From: Methylomonas methanica
Lineage (GTDB): Bacteria; Pseudomonadota; Gammaproteobacteria; Methylococcales; Methylomonadaceae
Length of the DNA stretch: 59,717 nt
Direction of reading: 5' to 3'
Assembly: GCA_001644045.1 (NCBI GenBank)
Contig: LUUF01000005.1
Location: 1-59,717, forward strand
Of this stretch, positions 51,187-59,717 are shown one piece after another. Within the stretch, counting starts at the first letter, position 1, and each line of letters begins with the position of its first letter. The notes below the pieces were generated by a model. That model did no database searches. It was given only the letters and a program-made list of their open reading frames with translations, and was not told the origin of the DNA. The translations under genes and the position numbers were made by a program.

Positions 51187-52500
51187 CTAAATATCTTTTA
51201 GCAGCACGTTACGCTCGGACGCTTCGATGGTGTTTTTGAAGGTTGCCACCGCATCGACTAAGCGCGGCTCCTGATTGCTGTCGGGCAACTGGTTTTGCCC
51301 GCATTGTTCAAGCGCGTTAATCACAAAGCTGATGGTCAGGATGTGAATATCCACCGCCGGCAAATAAACCTCGTCGCTGTCGTCCGCTTCTTTCAGTTCG
51401 GCCAGCAGATGGCTACGCAGTAATTTCGCCAATACCTCCTGAACGATCGCGATAGGTATGGCCAACTTGCCGGCGATGTCGGCGGCGCTTAACGGAGCTT
51501 GCAATTGGCTAAAGTTTTTGACTATCAGATGCATGACTTGCAAGGCCACCAGCTTTTTCAGCGCAAAACTTAAATTGGCAAAGCGGTTGCTGTTACGATA
51601 GGTTTGATAGTTTTGGGTAAAAAACGCCATCTCGCAGCCGAATAACACGATCATCCAACAGCTTTGCAGCCAAACCACAAACAAGGGTAACGCCGCAAAA
51701 CTGCCGTAAATGGCGTTATAACTCGACACGCCGATCTGCAAGCTTAAATACGCCCATTGCAGCAGATGATAGCTAACGCCGGTCACCGCGCCGGCCAGAA
51801 TGCCGGCTCGAACGTGTATTTTATGGTTAGGCATAAAAATAAACGTAAAGGAAAACAAGGCGATCATCAGCAGCACCGGCGACAAACTCAGCGCCTTGAC
51901 CACCAGCCAGCTGGCGAACGCCGGCAATTGAATGATAGTAATAAACCAGGTTATCTGCGTACTAACAAACACGGTGATGCTGCTGGCGGCGATCAGCAAT
52001 ACCGGCGCCAACAGCATCAGCGATAAATAATCGCTGAATTTGCGGCCCAACGACCGGCCCTTGCCGATTTTCCAGATGTAGTTAAACGACTCTTCGATAT
52101 TGCCTATCAAGCTGATGATGGTCCAAAACAGCACGACAATGCCTATCCCGGCCACTACTTCGCCCTTGGTACTGTCCAAAAGATTTTTCGCAAAGCCGAT
52201 TAACTGCACCACCAACGCATCACGCTCCGGCATACGCTGCAACAGTTCTTGTTCCAGCATGGTTTCAAAGCCAAAGCCCTTGGCGATACCAAACAACATG
52301 GCGATAACCGGCACTATCGACAAGATGCTGTACAAGGTTAAAGCGGAGGCTCGTAATTGGCAAAGATCGAGACCGAAACTTCGCAAGGACAAAATCACGA
52401 TTTTTAAATATTTGATCAGTTTTTCTTGAGCATACGGCAGACCGTGCTCGTGCAGCAGCCAAATATCGTCTTGGATAAATTTGAATAATTTGTCGTACAT
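51187..52500 (-). CDS. YihY/BrkB-family membrane protein
   Basis: The protein (437 residues from ATG 52500) has six or so membrane helices and the YihY/UPF0761 fold: RASALTLYSILSIVPVIAMLF, a GEVVAGIGIVVLFWTIISL helix and YNAIYGSFAALPLFVVWLQ, a characteristic motif. A winged-helix-like C-terminal part (about 340-410) is present. The family has been called BrkB or ribonuclease BN, but the RNase BN activity belongs to another protein, so the function is unknown. An earlier TTG start (52626) is possible but less likely. Confidence 0.85.
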   Translation of the reverse strand: MYDKLFKFIQDDIWLLHEHGLPYAQEKLIKYLKIVILSLRSFGLDLCQLRASALTLYSILSIVPVIAMLFGIAKGFGFETMLEQELLQRMPERDALVVQLIGFAKNLLDSTKGEVVAGIGIVVLFWTIISLIGNIEESFNYIWKIGKGRSLGRKFSDYLSLMLLAPVLLIAASSITVFVSTQITWFITIIQLPAFASWLVVKALSLSPVLLMIALFSFTFIFMPNHKIHVRAGILAGAVTGVSYHLLQWAYLSLQIGVSSYNAIYGSFAALPLFVVWLQSCWMIVLFGCEMAFFTQNYQTYRNSNRFANLSFALKKLVALQVMHLIVKNFSQLQAPLSAADIAGKLAIPIAIVQEVLAKLLRSHLLAELKEADDSDEVYLPAVDIHILTISFVINALEQCGQNQLPDSNQEPRLVDAVATFKNTIEASERNVLLKDI

Positions 52501-52648
52501 GGCTGGACTTGGCGGGTGGCGGTAACTGGGAGGATAGAATCCGTTCTCCGCCGACAGTATAAATTGAAAAAACCAAGTTTGTAGCAATACACCGCGCTGC
52601 CGATAAACCAGCGACTCGGTTTGCAATAGACGGCGGAGCTATCCGCGC

Positions 52649-54448
52649 TTATTGCACATCGAACTGTAAATTTGCCAGCCTGGCATACAGTCCGCTTTGT
52701 TTGCGCAGATCCTCTGGCGAGCCGGTTTCGACGATGCGGCCTTGATCCAACACCACGATACGGCTGACCTTATTCACGGTGGCCAAACGGTGCGCGATAA
52801 TTAAGGTGGTGCGCCCTTGCATCGCCGCGTTCAAACCCTGTTGCACCAGCACTTCCGATTCCGCATCCAGCGCGCTGGTGGCTTCGTCCAGCAACAACAG
52901 CGGTGCGTTTTTCAGAATGGCCCGAGCAATGGCGATACGCTGGCGTTGGCCGCCGGACAAGCGCGTACCGCGTTCGCCGAGAAAGGTTTGGTAGCCGTCC
53001 GGCAAGCGGTCGATGAATTCCGCCACCTGCGCCAATTGCCCCGCCGCGATGACTTCCGCATCGCTGGCATCGGGTCGGCCGTAGCGGATATTCTCCAATG
53101 CGGAGGTCGAAAATATCACCGCGTCTTGCGGCACGATGGCGATTTTGCCGCGTAGTTCCTGCAAGGATAGGTTACGAATATCCTGACCGTTTAGGCGGAT
53201 AGTACCGTGTGTGACATCGTAAAAACGCAGCAGCAGTTGAAATAACGTGGTCTTGCCGGCCCCGGACGGACCGATAAACGCAACGCTCTCTCCCGCCGCT
53301 ATAGTCAGATCGATGCTATCCAGTGCGGCGGTTTGCAAGCGCGACGGATAACTGAAGCCGACTTGCTGAAATTGAATCTCTGCCTTGTCGCCATTCGCCA
53401 AAAGCTGGGGTGTGGCAGTATCGATGATCGCCGGTTGGGCATGCAACAATTCCAGCAATCGCCCGGTTGCGCCGGTTGCCCGCATCACGTCGCCCCAGAC
53501 TTCCGCTATGGTGCTGACCCCGCCGGAAACCAGCGTGGCATAGAGCACGAATGAAGCTAGTTGCCCGCCGGTCATGACACCCGCGTTTACCTGGTTGGCG
53601 CCTATCCACAACACGAAAATAATGGAACCCATCACGGCCGTGATGACGATGACCGTCAATGCGGAACGAAACCGGCTGCGGCGGACAGCAGTAAGAAAGC
53701 TGATTTCGGCGCGCTCGCTAAAACGGTTCGCTTCCCGGCGTTCTTGGGTATAGGCTTGGACGGTAGGCACCGCATTGAGAATCTCGCCGGCCAGCGCCGA
53801 GGCATCGGCAATCTTATCCTGCGATTCCCGCGACAGCTTTTTTACTTTCCGGCCCATTGCCAAAATCGGCAAGGTCAACAAAATCATCAGCCCCAATATC
53901 AGCGAGAACAGATGCAAGCTGGTCACCGCCAGCATGATCATGCCGCCGATAAACTGGAATACGCTACGCAACCCCATGGAAATGGAACTGCCCACCACGG
54001 TCTGGATCAGCGTGGTATCGCCGGTCAGTCGTGATAGCACTTCCCCGGTTTGCAAGGTTTCGAAAAACTGCGGAGACTGGGCCAGGACGCGCCCGTACAC
54101 CGCGCTACGCAAATCCGCCGTCACCCGTTCGCCTACCCAACTGACCGTGTAATAACGTGCGGCTATAGTCACCGCCCACAGGCAGGCCAAGGCAAATAGC
54201 GCCAGAAAGTGTCCATCCATACTCAGCGCGCCTAACAACCCATCATGCTCGGCCTGTTGTTGACCAAAACCAAAATCAATCAGGTCGCGGAACGCCAAAG
54301 GTACTAACAAAATCGTCGCCGAGCCCAGACACAACAGGCAAAAAGCCAGCAGCATTCTGGCCCGATAAGGGCGGATAAACGGCCATAGCGCCTTCAATGT
54401 CGATATTTTGCGGTTGGGGTCGGTGTGTTTAGACTTGGAAGCTGGCAT
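52649..54448 (-). CDS. ABCB-type exporter, fused permease-ATPase
   Basis: The 599-residue half-transporter has six membrane helices (about 20-320) followed by a nucleotide-binding domain. That domain carries Walker A GPSGAGKTT, Q-loop VPQDAVIFS, LSGGQ and Walker B LLLLDEATSALD, then the H-loop AHRL. It acts as a homodimer. The family covers MsbA-like lipid and multidrug exporters. It is not in the same operon as the giant-protein exporter, more than 26 kb away. AGAGGT precedes the ATG. It ends well before YihY. Confidence 0.92.
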   Translation of the reverse strand: MPASKSKHTDPNRKISTLKALWPFIRPYRARMLLAFCLLCLGSATILLVPLAFRDLIDFGFGQQQAEHDGLLGALSMDGHFLALFALACLWAVTIAARYYTVSWVGERVTADLRSAVYGRVLAQSPQFFETLQTGEVLSRLTGDTTLIQTVVGSSISMGLRSVFQFIGGMIMLAVTSLHLFSLILGLMILLTLPILAMGRKVKKLSRESQDKIADASALAGEILNAVPTVQAYTQERREANRFSERAEISFLTAVRRSRFRSALTVIVITAVMGSIIFVLWIGANQVNAGVMTGGQLASFVLYATLVSGGVSTIAEVWGDVMRATGATGRLLELLHAQPAIIDTATPQLLANGDKAEIQFQQVGFSYPSRLQTAALDSIDLTIAAGESVAFIGPSGAGKTTLFQLLLRFYDVTHGTIRLNGQDIRNLSLQELRGKIAIVPQDAVIFSTSALENIRYGRPDASDAEVIAAGQLAQVAEFIDRLPDGYQTFLGERGTRLSGGQRQRIAIARAILKNAPLLLLDEATSALDAESEVLVQQGLNAAMQGRTTLIIAHRLATVNKVSRIVVLDQGRIVETGSPEDLRKQSGLYARLANLQFDVQ

Positions 54449-54501
54449 GCCAGTACCTCTTGGATGGAGGGTGTTTTGGCGAAATATCAGACGCCAAAAA
54501 T

Positions 54502-54539
54502 AAAAAAACCGCTAAGCCTTGCGGCTAAGCGGGTTTTTT
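54502..54539. terminator. Bidirectional intrinsic terminator
   Basis: The stem CCGCTAAGCC/GGCTAAGCGG (one A-A mismatch, loop TTGC) is flanked by an A-run on the left and TTTTTT on the right. It lies upstream of the ABC gene and ends transcripts from either side. Confidence 0.85.
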
Positions 54540-54844
54540 GAATTTCTTTGACTACCTTTTAAGGTAGATGATACGAGGGTCGGAACCAATATGAACTGCA
54601 ACACATTGTTTCATAAAAACTTCTTTATAAAGCACTGCGCGCGTATCACTAATCGTGTCACTACTTCGAGTTTTGCCTACCAAAACCCAATCACCGCCCG
54701 CCACTATTCCATGCGTCCAACATAGCCTTGACATTGGCCATTTCCATACGCATGGAGGGAGAAACAGCGCGGATTGTATCAGGCCCCAACGCACCACGAT
54801 TATTTTCTTCCCGGTCGATCAGGCTTCGAGATTTTTGATTTTGC
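54540..54844. other. Region without a convincing gene
   Basis: Two overlapping minus-strand frames (54552-54797 and 54691-54897) are the only open ones. Joining them near 54700 would give one longer frame. The first runs through the cold-shock terminator and neither has a clear ribosome-binding site, so nothing is annotated. Confidence 0.4.
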
Positions 54845-54871
54845 AAAAAAAAAGCCGGTGTTACCCGGCTT
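54845..54871 (-). terminator. Intrinsic terminator of the cold-shock gene
   Basis: The stem AAGCCGG (54852-54858)/CCGGCTT (54865-54871) is followed on the minus strand by nine Ts. It lies 34 bp past the stop of the cold-shock gene. Confidence 0.88.
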
Positions 54872-54904
54872 CGATGCTTCGCTAGGATAGCAACCAAATG
54901 ACCA

Positions 54905-55114
54905 CTATAAAGGGGTCACGTTTTCCGCTTGAGGGCCTTTCGCACCGGAGGTTACTTCCATGGTTACGCTCTGGCCTTCTCTCAGGGTTTTGCGACCGCT
55001 ACCTTGAATGACGCTAAAGTGTACAAACACATCTTTACCACCATCTTGTTCAATGAAGCCGAAGCCTTTGTCATCGTTGAACCACTTAACTTTGCCTTGT
55101 ACTAATGCTGCCAT
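54905..55114 (-). CDS. CspA-family cold-shock protein
   Basis: The 69-residue single OB-fold protein has RNP1 KGFGFI, RNP2 VFVHF and the VKWFNDDKG start typical of CspA/CspE. It binds single-stranded RNA or DNA and melts secondary structure. The 5' side (55115-55200) has a long AT-rich leader before the next gene, which would fit cold-responsive leader control. It ends at its own terminator. Confidence 0.95.
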   Translation of the reverse strand: MAALVQGKVKWFNDDKGFGFIEQDGGKDVFVHFSVIQGSGRKTLREGQSVTMEVTSGAKGPQAENVTPL

Positions 55115-55314
55115 AAATTACTCTTAACACTTTTAAAAAACCATTACTGGTACGTTCCCGGCTGTTTTTTACAACAACCGAATGCTGATTATGCATCAAT
55201 TAAAGCAGGTATGCCCAAAATAAAAGCCGATACCCCGGAAGGCTACCGGCTGATCAAAACTATTCTTGCAGTTAATTTTGATGATTGTTTGCTTAGAAGC
55301 GGCATCACCTGACA

Positions 55315-55725
55315 TCATGCTTCGTCATGTAAGGTGTGCTTTAAGCGCAATGATCTATCGTGGAATCTTGCAATGACCGCTTTTAATTTGTCGAGTGTAT
55401 AGGGCTTGGCTACAAAACCATCGCCGCCAAGCTCCATAACGCGTTTGACATTCTCAGCGGTGGGTTCACCGGTTATAACAACTACAAATTGTTCCTGATT
55501 ATCTTCTTTGATTTTTTCAAGCACTTTCATCCCGCTAATTCCGGGCATGACCAAATCAAGAAAGACGATGTCATAACCAAATTGACAATACTCAAGCGCT
55601 TCCTTCCCGTCTTTAGCTTCATGGATGTTGGCATGAAGACTCATTCCGATCAGCACATTCCGAAGCAAAGACCTCGCGGTATTACAATCGTCAACTATTA
55701 AAATTGAAAGAGGATTAGAGGGCAC
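55315..55725 (-). CDS. Single-domain response regulator
   Basis: The 136-residue receiver domain has LIVDDCNTA, the phospho-acceptor Asp in FLDLVMPGISG, Thr in VITGEPT and Lys in FVAKPYT. The start is GTG. No output domain or adjacent kinase is present. It may serve chemotaxis, a phosphorelay or an orphan kinase elsewhere. Confidence 0.88.
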   Translation of the reverse strand: MPSNPLSILIVDDCNTARSLLRNVLIGMSLHANIHEAKDGKEALEYCQFGYDIVFLDLVMPGISGMKVLEKIKEDNQEQFVVVITGEPTAENVKRVMELGGDGFVAKPYTLDKLKAVIARFHDRSLRLKHTLHDEA

Positions 55726-55849
55726 TAGATACGCCTAAATGAACACTTCTCAAGCCGGCACAGTAACAGATAATCACAAAAGTTAACGGGTCATAATTCT
55801 GATTTTCAACAAAAGCCTAGCGCTATGCTTTACAGATTCAGAATGCATA

Positions 55850-55885
55850 AAAAAGCCGGTAACCCACTAAGGCTGCCGGCTTTTT
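55850..55885. terminator. Bidirectional terminator after the radC remnant
   Basis: A 10-bp stem AAAAAGCCGG/CCGGCTTTTT (55850-55859/55876-55885) with an A/T flank can act on both strands. It lies between the response regulator and the radC fragment. Confidence 0.85.
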
Positions 55886-55899
55886 AATGCCTGGGTCGA

Positions 55900-56142
55900 T
55901 CAAATTAAGCGATGCTCGGCGAACGAATACGGCTCGCCATCACCCACGATAAAATGATCGAGCACACGAACTTCGATCAGGTCTAAAACCCGTTTCAGGT
56001 TTTGGGTTACTTGGATATCAGCAGAGCTTGGCGCGCCTGAGCCAGAGGGGTGATTGTGGGCAAAGATGACTGCCCCCGCATTCAGTTGCAGGCAACGTTT
56101 GACCACTTCGCGCGGAAAGACAGAAGCACTGCCTATCGTCCC
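55900..56142 (-). pseudogene. radC: 5'-truncated, frameshifted radC fragment
   Basis: The surviving frame encodes the C-terminal JAB/MPN half of Rad[21 protein letters not shown], metal-binding [14 protein letters not shown] and [16 protein letters not shown]. The upstream RadC text EYEELFRG is present, but in the frame of the neighbouring DUF927-like gene. One base is missing between LFRG and TIGSASV, and everything N-terminal to it is absent. It is therefore a remnant joined to the primase/helicase module. A short GTG-started form (from 56106) may still be translated, but without the N-terminal helix-hairpin-helix part. Confidence 0.85.
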
Positions 56143-58022
56143 CTAAACAGTTCTTCGTATTCAATCAGAGAGCCGGCAGAAATCAGAAAGCTATCGCCTT
56201 GATGGCGGGCAAACTCCTGCACGATCTTGAAGGCGGTGTTAGGCTCCAACCATGCCTCGGCGGGCTGTCCGTCCTTCGGCTCGGCATACCAGCCGCAACA
56301 ATCACCCATCGGTTTATACATATCGTCGCCATTAAGGTCTTTGCCGGAACTGCGCCAACCCCAGCTAAAGGGGCGGGTAACGGGTGGCCCCTGCTTGATA
56401 ACGGTGGCAATGTGACCATTGCCCGAGCTGAACGCGGCCCGCAACAGTTGCAAGAAACGCTCTACCTCGTCTTGCTCGGTTTGATAAGCGCCTTGCTCGC
56501 TGAATGCCTGCTTTAAGCAGCTCTCGAACTCAGCCAACACGATGTTGGCCTGTTCACTGGTCAACGTGCCGGCCTCTTCGAGGAACTCCAGCCAGGTTTC
56601 GGCGCCGGCCAATAGATTGCTATAAATCTCCGGTGCTCGCGGGTGACTGCTGGCGAAGCCGTCGCGAATCGCGGCGTTGCGAAGCTGTTCAACGGCCTTG
56701 GGGAATTCCGCCTTTAACCGATCCATGCGCGGCGCTAGCCATTGCAGATAGGCAGACATAAGGCCGGCAAATCGCCCGACCTGTGCGGCGTGCTGTAGCT
56801 TGCTGAGCGCGGCGTTATCAACGTCGGCGCGGCCTAATTCCAGCACCAGCAGACGGCCCAGCAACGACACACCGCGCGGCAAGTCTTCCGCCGTGACCAG
56901 TAGCATGGAGCGATTGAACGGCGCGGCTTGTGCCTGCATGTTGGCGGTGCGCCGGCCACGTCCGGCCCCGTTGCCAGTCCCGCGAATAATCCGTTCGGCC
57001 ATCGCGTGCTGTTTCTCGGCTTCGACCCGGTTAACGCTCGGCTTAAAGTCGTCAATCGTGTACACGCCATCTTTGGCCTGGTGGGCTTTGGCTTCCGCGT
57101 CGTTGGCGGAATCCGACCAGTTCGCCGGAAAGCTGCGGGCGGTGAAGTCGCCATAAAAAGCCTGGGCAATAGCGGCCAAGGCTGACTTACGGGAACCAGT
57201 CAAACCGTGCAACCAAATGGCAAAATCGGTTTGCTGGCATTCACCCAGCGGCGCCCGCGCCACCGATGCCAACAAGGCCGCGCCGATATGCGGCCGGTTG
57301 GGTGCCGCGTCCAGCAACAGCAAGGCATCGGCCACCGCCTGTTTCAAGTCATCGCCCGCCAACGGTGCCGGCAGCGCATAGCGACCCATATTGCCCGGCC
57401 CCAAATCAACTTGAACACCATCGATCAAACCGGCGGCAGTGATAGCCCCCGAGCCGGTCAAGTAGTGCCAGGCGCCTTCTATTTTCTTCCAGCCGGTGAA
57501 GCGGTAGACCACGCGGCGCGGTATGTCGCCCGACAAGCGGCTAAATTGATGCACTGCGGCGCGAAGGTTGTCGCGTTTGGCCGTGCCGGGATAAACAAAC
57601 ACCCGAGAACCCCAAGCCTCGTTGGGCCAACAGGCTTGCGAGGAAAAGAACGACTTCGCCGCCACATCCACCGCCGGCAGCGGCAAACCATCGGCCCGGC
57701 GGCCTTCGATCCGCAGGAATGAAGCATCGTTTAAGCCATCTTCGGCGGTGACTTCCTCCTTGATCGAACACACAAAATCGCATAGCGGAAACTCGACAAA
57801 GCCGGAACCATCCGGACCGGCTTTAACGACGCGGGATTGATGAAACGCGCCGTTTTTAATCAGATACTCGCCGAACTTTTGCGGCGGGGTTGAGCGTCCG
57901 CCACCACTACCTCCGCCACCGTTGCCGGTTGGCTTTTGGGTGCCGGCTTTCTTGGCGGATGGCGGTTTCTTCGCGCCGTCGACGACTTCCAGAATCGGCG
58001 GGGTTTTGGGCTTATCCGACAT
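56133..58022 (-). CDS. DUF927-like superfamily-III-type helicase ATPase, C-terminally altered
   Basis: The protein (629 residues) has a Gly-rich N-terminal linker (about 32-45), a DUF927-like domain (about 50-240) and a P-loop ATPase with GLTGSRKS (about 273-280) followed by [10 protein letters not shown]-terminal region with [20 protein letters not shown] follows. Such proteins act with a Toprim primase in replication of P4-like satellites and integrative elements. The last residues ([11 protein letters not shown]) are RadC sequence, so the genuine C-terminus was replaced at a recombination junction. The ATG at 58022 overlaps the upstream gene. Activity may be lost or kept. The start codon is supported by the overlap. 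Confidence 0.75.
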   Translation of the reverse strand: MSDKPKTPPILEVVDGAKKPPSAKKAGTQKPTGNGGGGSGGGRSTPPQKFGEYLIKNGAFHQSRVVKAGPDGSGFVEFPLCDFVCSIKEEVTAEDGLNDASFLRIEGRRADGLPLPAVDVAAKSFFSSQACWPNEAWGSRVFVYPGTAKRDNLRAAVHQFSRLSGDIPRRVVYRFTGWKKIEGAWHYLTGSGAITAAGLIDGVQVDLGPGNMGRYALPAPLAGDDLKQAVADALLLLDAAPNRPHIGAALLASVARAPLGECQQTDFAIWLHGLTGSRKSALAAIAQAFYGDFTARSFPANWSDSANDAEAKAHQAKDGVYTIDDFKPSVNRVEAEKQHAMAERIIRGTGNGAGRGRRTANMQAQAAPFNRSMLLVTAEDLPRGVSLLGRLLVLELGRADVDNAALSKLQHAAQVGRFAGLMSAYLQWLAPRMDRLKAEFPKAVEQLRNAAIRDGFASSHPRAPEIYSNLLAGAETWLEFLEEAGTLTSEQANIVLAEFESCLKQAFSEQGAYQTEQDEVERFLQLLRAAFSSGNGHIATVIKQGPPVTRPFSWGWRSSGKDLNGDDMYKPMGDCCGWYAEPKDGQPAEAWLEPNTAFKIVQEFARHQGDSFLISAGSLIEYEELFRGR

Positions 58023-58950
58023 AGCCGCCACCGTTCAGAAAAGCCTGGTAATCATTGAAATCGCTATCCGGTATCGGCGGCACGATCACCGAACCACCCA
58101 CCACTGCGGCGGCTTCGGTGGCTTTGGTTAGCCCTGGATTGCCGGCCGTTTCCGTGTCGTTGTCCGCAGCAAACACAATCTTGGCATCCGGCAACTTCTC
58201 TCGCACAATCCGCCCAACCGCCAACAGATTGTTGGCAGTGAACGCCATATAAGTCTTGATCCTGGTTTTTTCGTACAGCGTTGCAGCGGTGGCGAAGCCT
58301 TCGCAAATCAGCACAACGTCAGTTTTCGCACCGATCCACCAGAACAGACCGGCCAGGCCACCGCCCGGCAGAAAGTCTTTATTGCGTTCGAACAAGGGAT
58401 GCTTATCGGGAAAAATCGCCTGCAAGCTGCGGAGGGTGCCGGCATGGTCAAACAACGGTATCAGCAAGCTATTCTCAATCGATACTGTTTGCTTAGCGCC
58501 GGCGGCATCGGTAACGGTGCGCTTCCAGGTGCCGACGCGGGCGGCATGTGGCTTGATTTGCTTTGCCTGCAAGTAAGGATGATCAGCCGGCGCGGGTTCG
58601 GCTGCCTGCCAGATTGCCAAGGCCCGCTTGGCCGCACGATCCATTCGGGCGGATTCTTCGGCTTGCCGGCGCTTACGCTCGCGTTCGATCTGCTGGCGCT
58701 CGGCTTCCGACAGGGCAGCGGTTTGACCTTCAGCATTCAGGAAAAACGACCGCTTTTCACCAGTACGCCAGTTCTGAACAAAACCGCCTTGACCATCCGC
58801 GAAAATCTTCAACCGGCCAGCGCCGTTGCCTAACCTACCGTCTTCGGCATCGACCACTATAAACGCGTCATACTTGAAAAACTTCGGCGGTAACAAACCC
58901 AGTTCAGCTAAGGCAGCGCGGGCGGCATCTTCTACATGTTGCCAGCTCAT
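58012..58950 (-). CDS. Toprim-domain phage/satellite primase
   Basis: The protein (312 residues from ATG 58950) has an N-terminal region with a charged coiled-coil segment (EAERQQIERERKRRQAEE) and a Toprim domain. That domain shows SLLIPLFDHAGTLRSLQ, ICEGFATAATLYEKT (catalytic Glu) and IVFAADNDTE (Asp residues). This is the P4 alpha/Toprim_3 primase type. The ATG overlaps the upstream stop (TAATG). It should make primers for the element's replication together with the DUF927-like ATPase. Confidence 0.85.
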   Translation of the reverse strand: MSWQHVEDAARAALAELGLLPPKFFKYDAFIVVDAEDGRLGNGAGRLKIFADGQGGFVQNWRTGEKRSFFLNAEGQTAALSEAERQQIERERKRRQAEESARMDRAAKRALAIWQAAEPAPADHPYLQAKQIKPHAARVGTWKRTVTDAAGAKQTVSIENSLLIPLFDHAGTLRSLQAIFPDKHPLFERNKDFLPGGGLAGLFWWIGAKTDVVLICEGFATAATLYEKTRIKTYMAFTANNLLAVGRIVREKLPDAKIVFAADNDTETAGNPGLTKATEAAAVVGGSVIVPPIPDSDFNDYQAFLNGGGYVG

Positions 58951-59213
58951 TACGCACCGCCTTTTTCTTCGATCTGGCGACCACAACACGGACACCCAAC
59001 CGGCTCCAGCATCTCTATTTCCAATTCCAGAAACAGACCGCCCAAAGCGGCAATTAACTTGCGGCATTGGTTGCGTGATGAGCCGGGAATCTTCGCCGCT
59101 TCGGCTGCGATGGCTGCCTTAATTCTGCATTCCGTGGAGGATTCAGCCTCAGCCGCCGCAATGGCGCTGCGCATCTTGGTAAGTTCGGTTTGAGGGTCTT
59201 TTTTGACTGGCAT
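58950..59213 (-). CDS. Small zinc-knuckle-like hypothetical protein
   Basis: The 87-residue product has an Ala/Lys-rich helical N-terminus and a C-terminal CPCCGRQ motif that could bind zinc. Both of its junctions are 1-bp TAATG overlaps preceded by GGTGCG-type sequences, so it belongs to a four-gene operon. The function is unknown. It may support primase or excisionase action. Confidence 0.6.
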   Translation of the reverse strand: MPVKKDPQTELTKMRSAIAAAEAESSTECRIKAAIAAEAAKIPGSSRNQCRKLIAALGGLFLELEIEMLEPVGCPCCGRQIEEKGGA

Positions 59214-59482
59214 TACGCACCCCCGATTTTATCGAGCAATGCCCGAATATCGGCGACCGGCCAGACACGGCAGCGCGACGAAAGCAATGTTCCCGCCGGA
59301 TACTTACCCTCTTTAACGCCATTGAGAAAGGTGCTTTTTGATACGCCCAGCACACTCAAGACCGATGGCAATCTAACGAAGCCTTCAGCCGGCAAAGGTG
59401 CTGGGGTATAGGTGAGTTTGTTCCGCTGTCTGCGACTGTTTGCGGTTGGTGCACGTTGCGCGTTGTCAGGTTTTGCTACCAT
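59213..59482 (-). CDS. AlpA-family/excisionase-like DNA-binding protein
   Basis: The 89-residue protein has the MerR/Xis-like helix-turn-helix LPSVLSVLGVSKSTFLNGVKEG and the WPVADIRALLD wing of AlpA regulators. AlpA proteins control prophage or satellite integrase genes and excision. An AGGGAGG ribosome-binding site precedes the ATG. It is the first gene of the module and follows a repeat-rich control region. No integrase is visible in the window. It may lie beyond the right edge. Confidence 0.85.
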   Translation of the reverse strand: MVAKPDNAQRAPTANSRRQRNKLTYTPAPLPAEGFVRLPSVLSVLGVSKSTFLNGVKEGKYPAGTLLSSRCRVWPVADIRALLDKIGGA

Positions 59483-59564
59483 TGCTAAGCCTCCCTTGGG
59501 CTTTGTTGAACAATGGCGCTAGCCTAAATGCGAGATTTTCCCGAACTTACCTAACGTGAGAAAT

Positions 59565-59615
59565 GGGAAACCCTGTCGGGAAATTTTTTTTATTTTCGGG
59601 AAACGCTGTCGGGAA
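59565..59615. repeat. Two 18-bp direct repeats upstream of alpA
   Basis: GGGAAACCCTGTCGGGAA (59565-59582) and GGGAAACGCTGTCGGGAA (59598-59615) differ at one base and are spaced 33 bp start to start, about three helical turns. Each contains two GGGAA half-sites 13 bp apart. A TTCCCGA at 59538-59544 is an inverted half-site. The set could be AlpA operators or replication iterons for the module. Confidence 0.8.
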
Positions 59616-59717
59616 TATTTTAATAAAAATTCGCTTGACAGCTATTTGCCCCGGAGAGTCGCTATTTTTGCCGAAAGATTTTTTTCGAGCTTCTCAGCAG
59701 GAAAAAATCGGCAAAAA

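Noticed and set aside
54552..54897. Two overlapping minus-strand frames (81 and 68 codons) that could be joined by a frameshift near 54700.
   Set aside because: One frame runs through the cold-shock terminator, neither has a clear ribosome-binding site, and the joined sequence matches no family I know.
1..59717. CRISPR arrays, tRNA and rRNA genes.
   Set aside because: No regularly spaced short direct repeats and no recognisable tRNA or rRNA sequence were found by reading both strands.

Overview
The window looks like chromosomal DNA of a gammaproteobacterium, most plausibly a type I methanotroph-like organism (Methylomonas or Methylobacter relatives). The reasons are moderate G+C, a PQQ-alcohol-dehydrogenase-associated ABC/beta-propeller cluster, a PEP-CTERM-type surface protein, c-di-GMP signalling genes and many small palindromic interspersed repeats. 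No methane oxidation gene, rRNA or tRNA is visible, so the assignment is an inference.

Layout. 1-6.8 kb: a 5'-truncated GPKTPEG-type ORF behind a perfect palindrome, a coiled-coil lipoprotein followed by a 44-residue ORF with an ideal Shine-Dalgarno, a VapBC pair, a Leptospira-type citramalate synthase, a DUF1097 membrane protein and a PEP-CTERM protein. 7.0-9.5 kb: a three-gene ABC-2 permease/ATPase/YVTN-propeller operon joined by ATGA overlaps. 9.8-10.2 kb: small hypothetical ORFs. 10.2-26.0 kb: a tightly coupled minus-strand operon running sulfotransferase, 3013-residue LEPR/DUF4347 repeat protein, TolC, RND-type adaptor, GAF-HlyD adaptor, and M50 protease-HlyD fusion. 26.4-37.0 kb: a second giant (3519 residues) with the same two ends but an Ig-like interior. 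37.2-41.3 kb: HerA-like ATPase, alanine dehydrogenase, di-haem cytochrome c peroxidase. 41.4-51.0 kb: a signalling cluster of response regulator, REC-PAS-GGDEF-EAL protein, Oar-like TonB receptor, YfiR and a hybrid histidine kinase. 51.2-55.7 kb: YihY, an ABCB-type exporter, a cold-shock protein and a response regulator. 55.9-59.7 kb: a phage-satellite-like replication module (AlpA, small zinc-knuckle-like ORF, Toprim primase, DUF927-like ATPase) whose end is fused to a broken radC.

The most unusual system is the 10-37 kb region. Two giant surface proteins share an N-terminal ALEPRILFDGAA motif, a caspase-fold-like DUF4347 domain, a C-terminal beta module and a gapless 30-residue C-terminal motif. 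The genes next to the first encode a TolC, two adaptors and an M50 metalloprotease fused to an adaptor, but no ABC ATPase. A sulfotransferase lies 71 bp upstream of the giant, which recalls the raxST-raxA-raxB arrangement of Xanthomonas. My reading is a dedicated, ATPase-less type-1-like export system for sulfated or otherwise modified adhesins.

The second theme is c-di-GMP control. An EAL protein with a degenerate GGDEF, a YfiR-type periplasmic inhibitor, a TonB receptor and a hybrid kinase lie together, and could tie outer-membrane ligand sensing to surface attachment, for which the giant adhesins are natural outputs.
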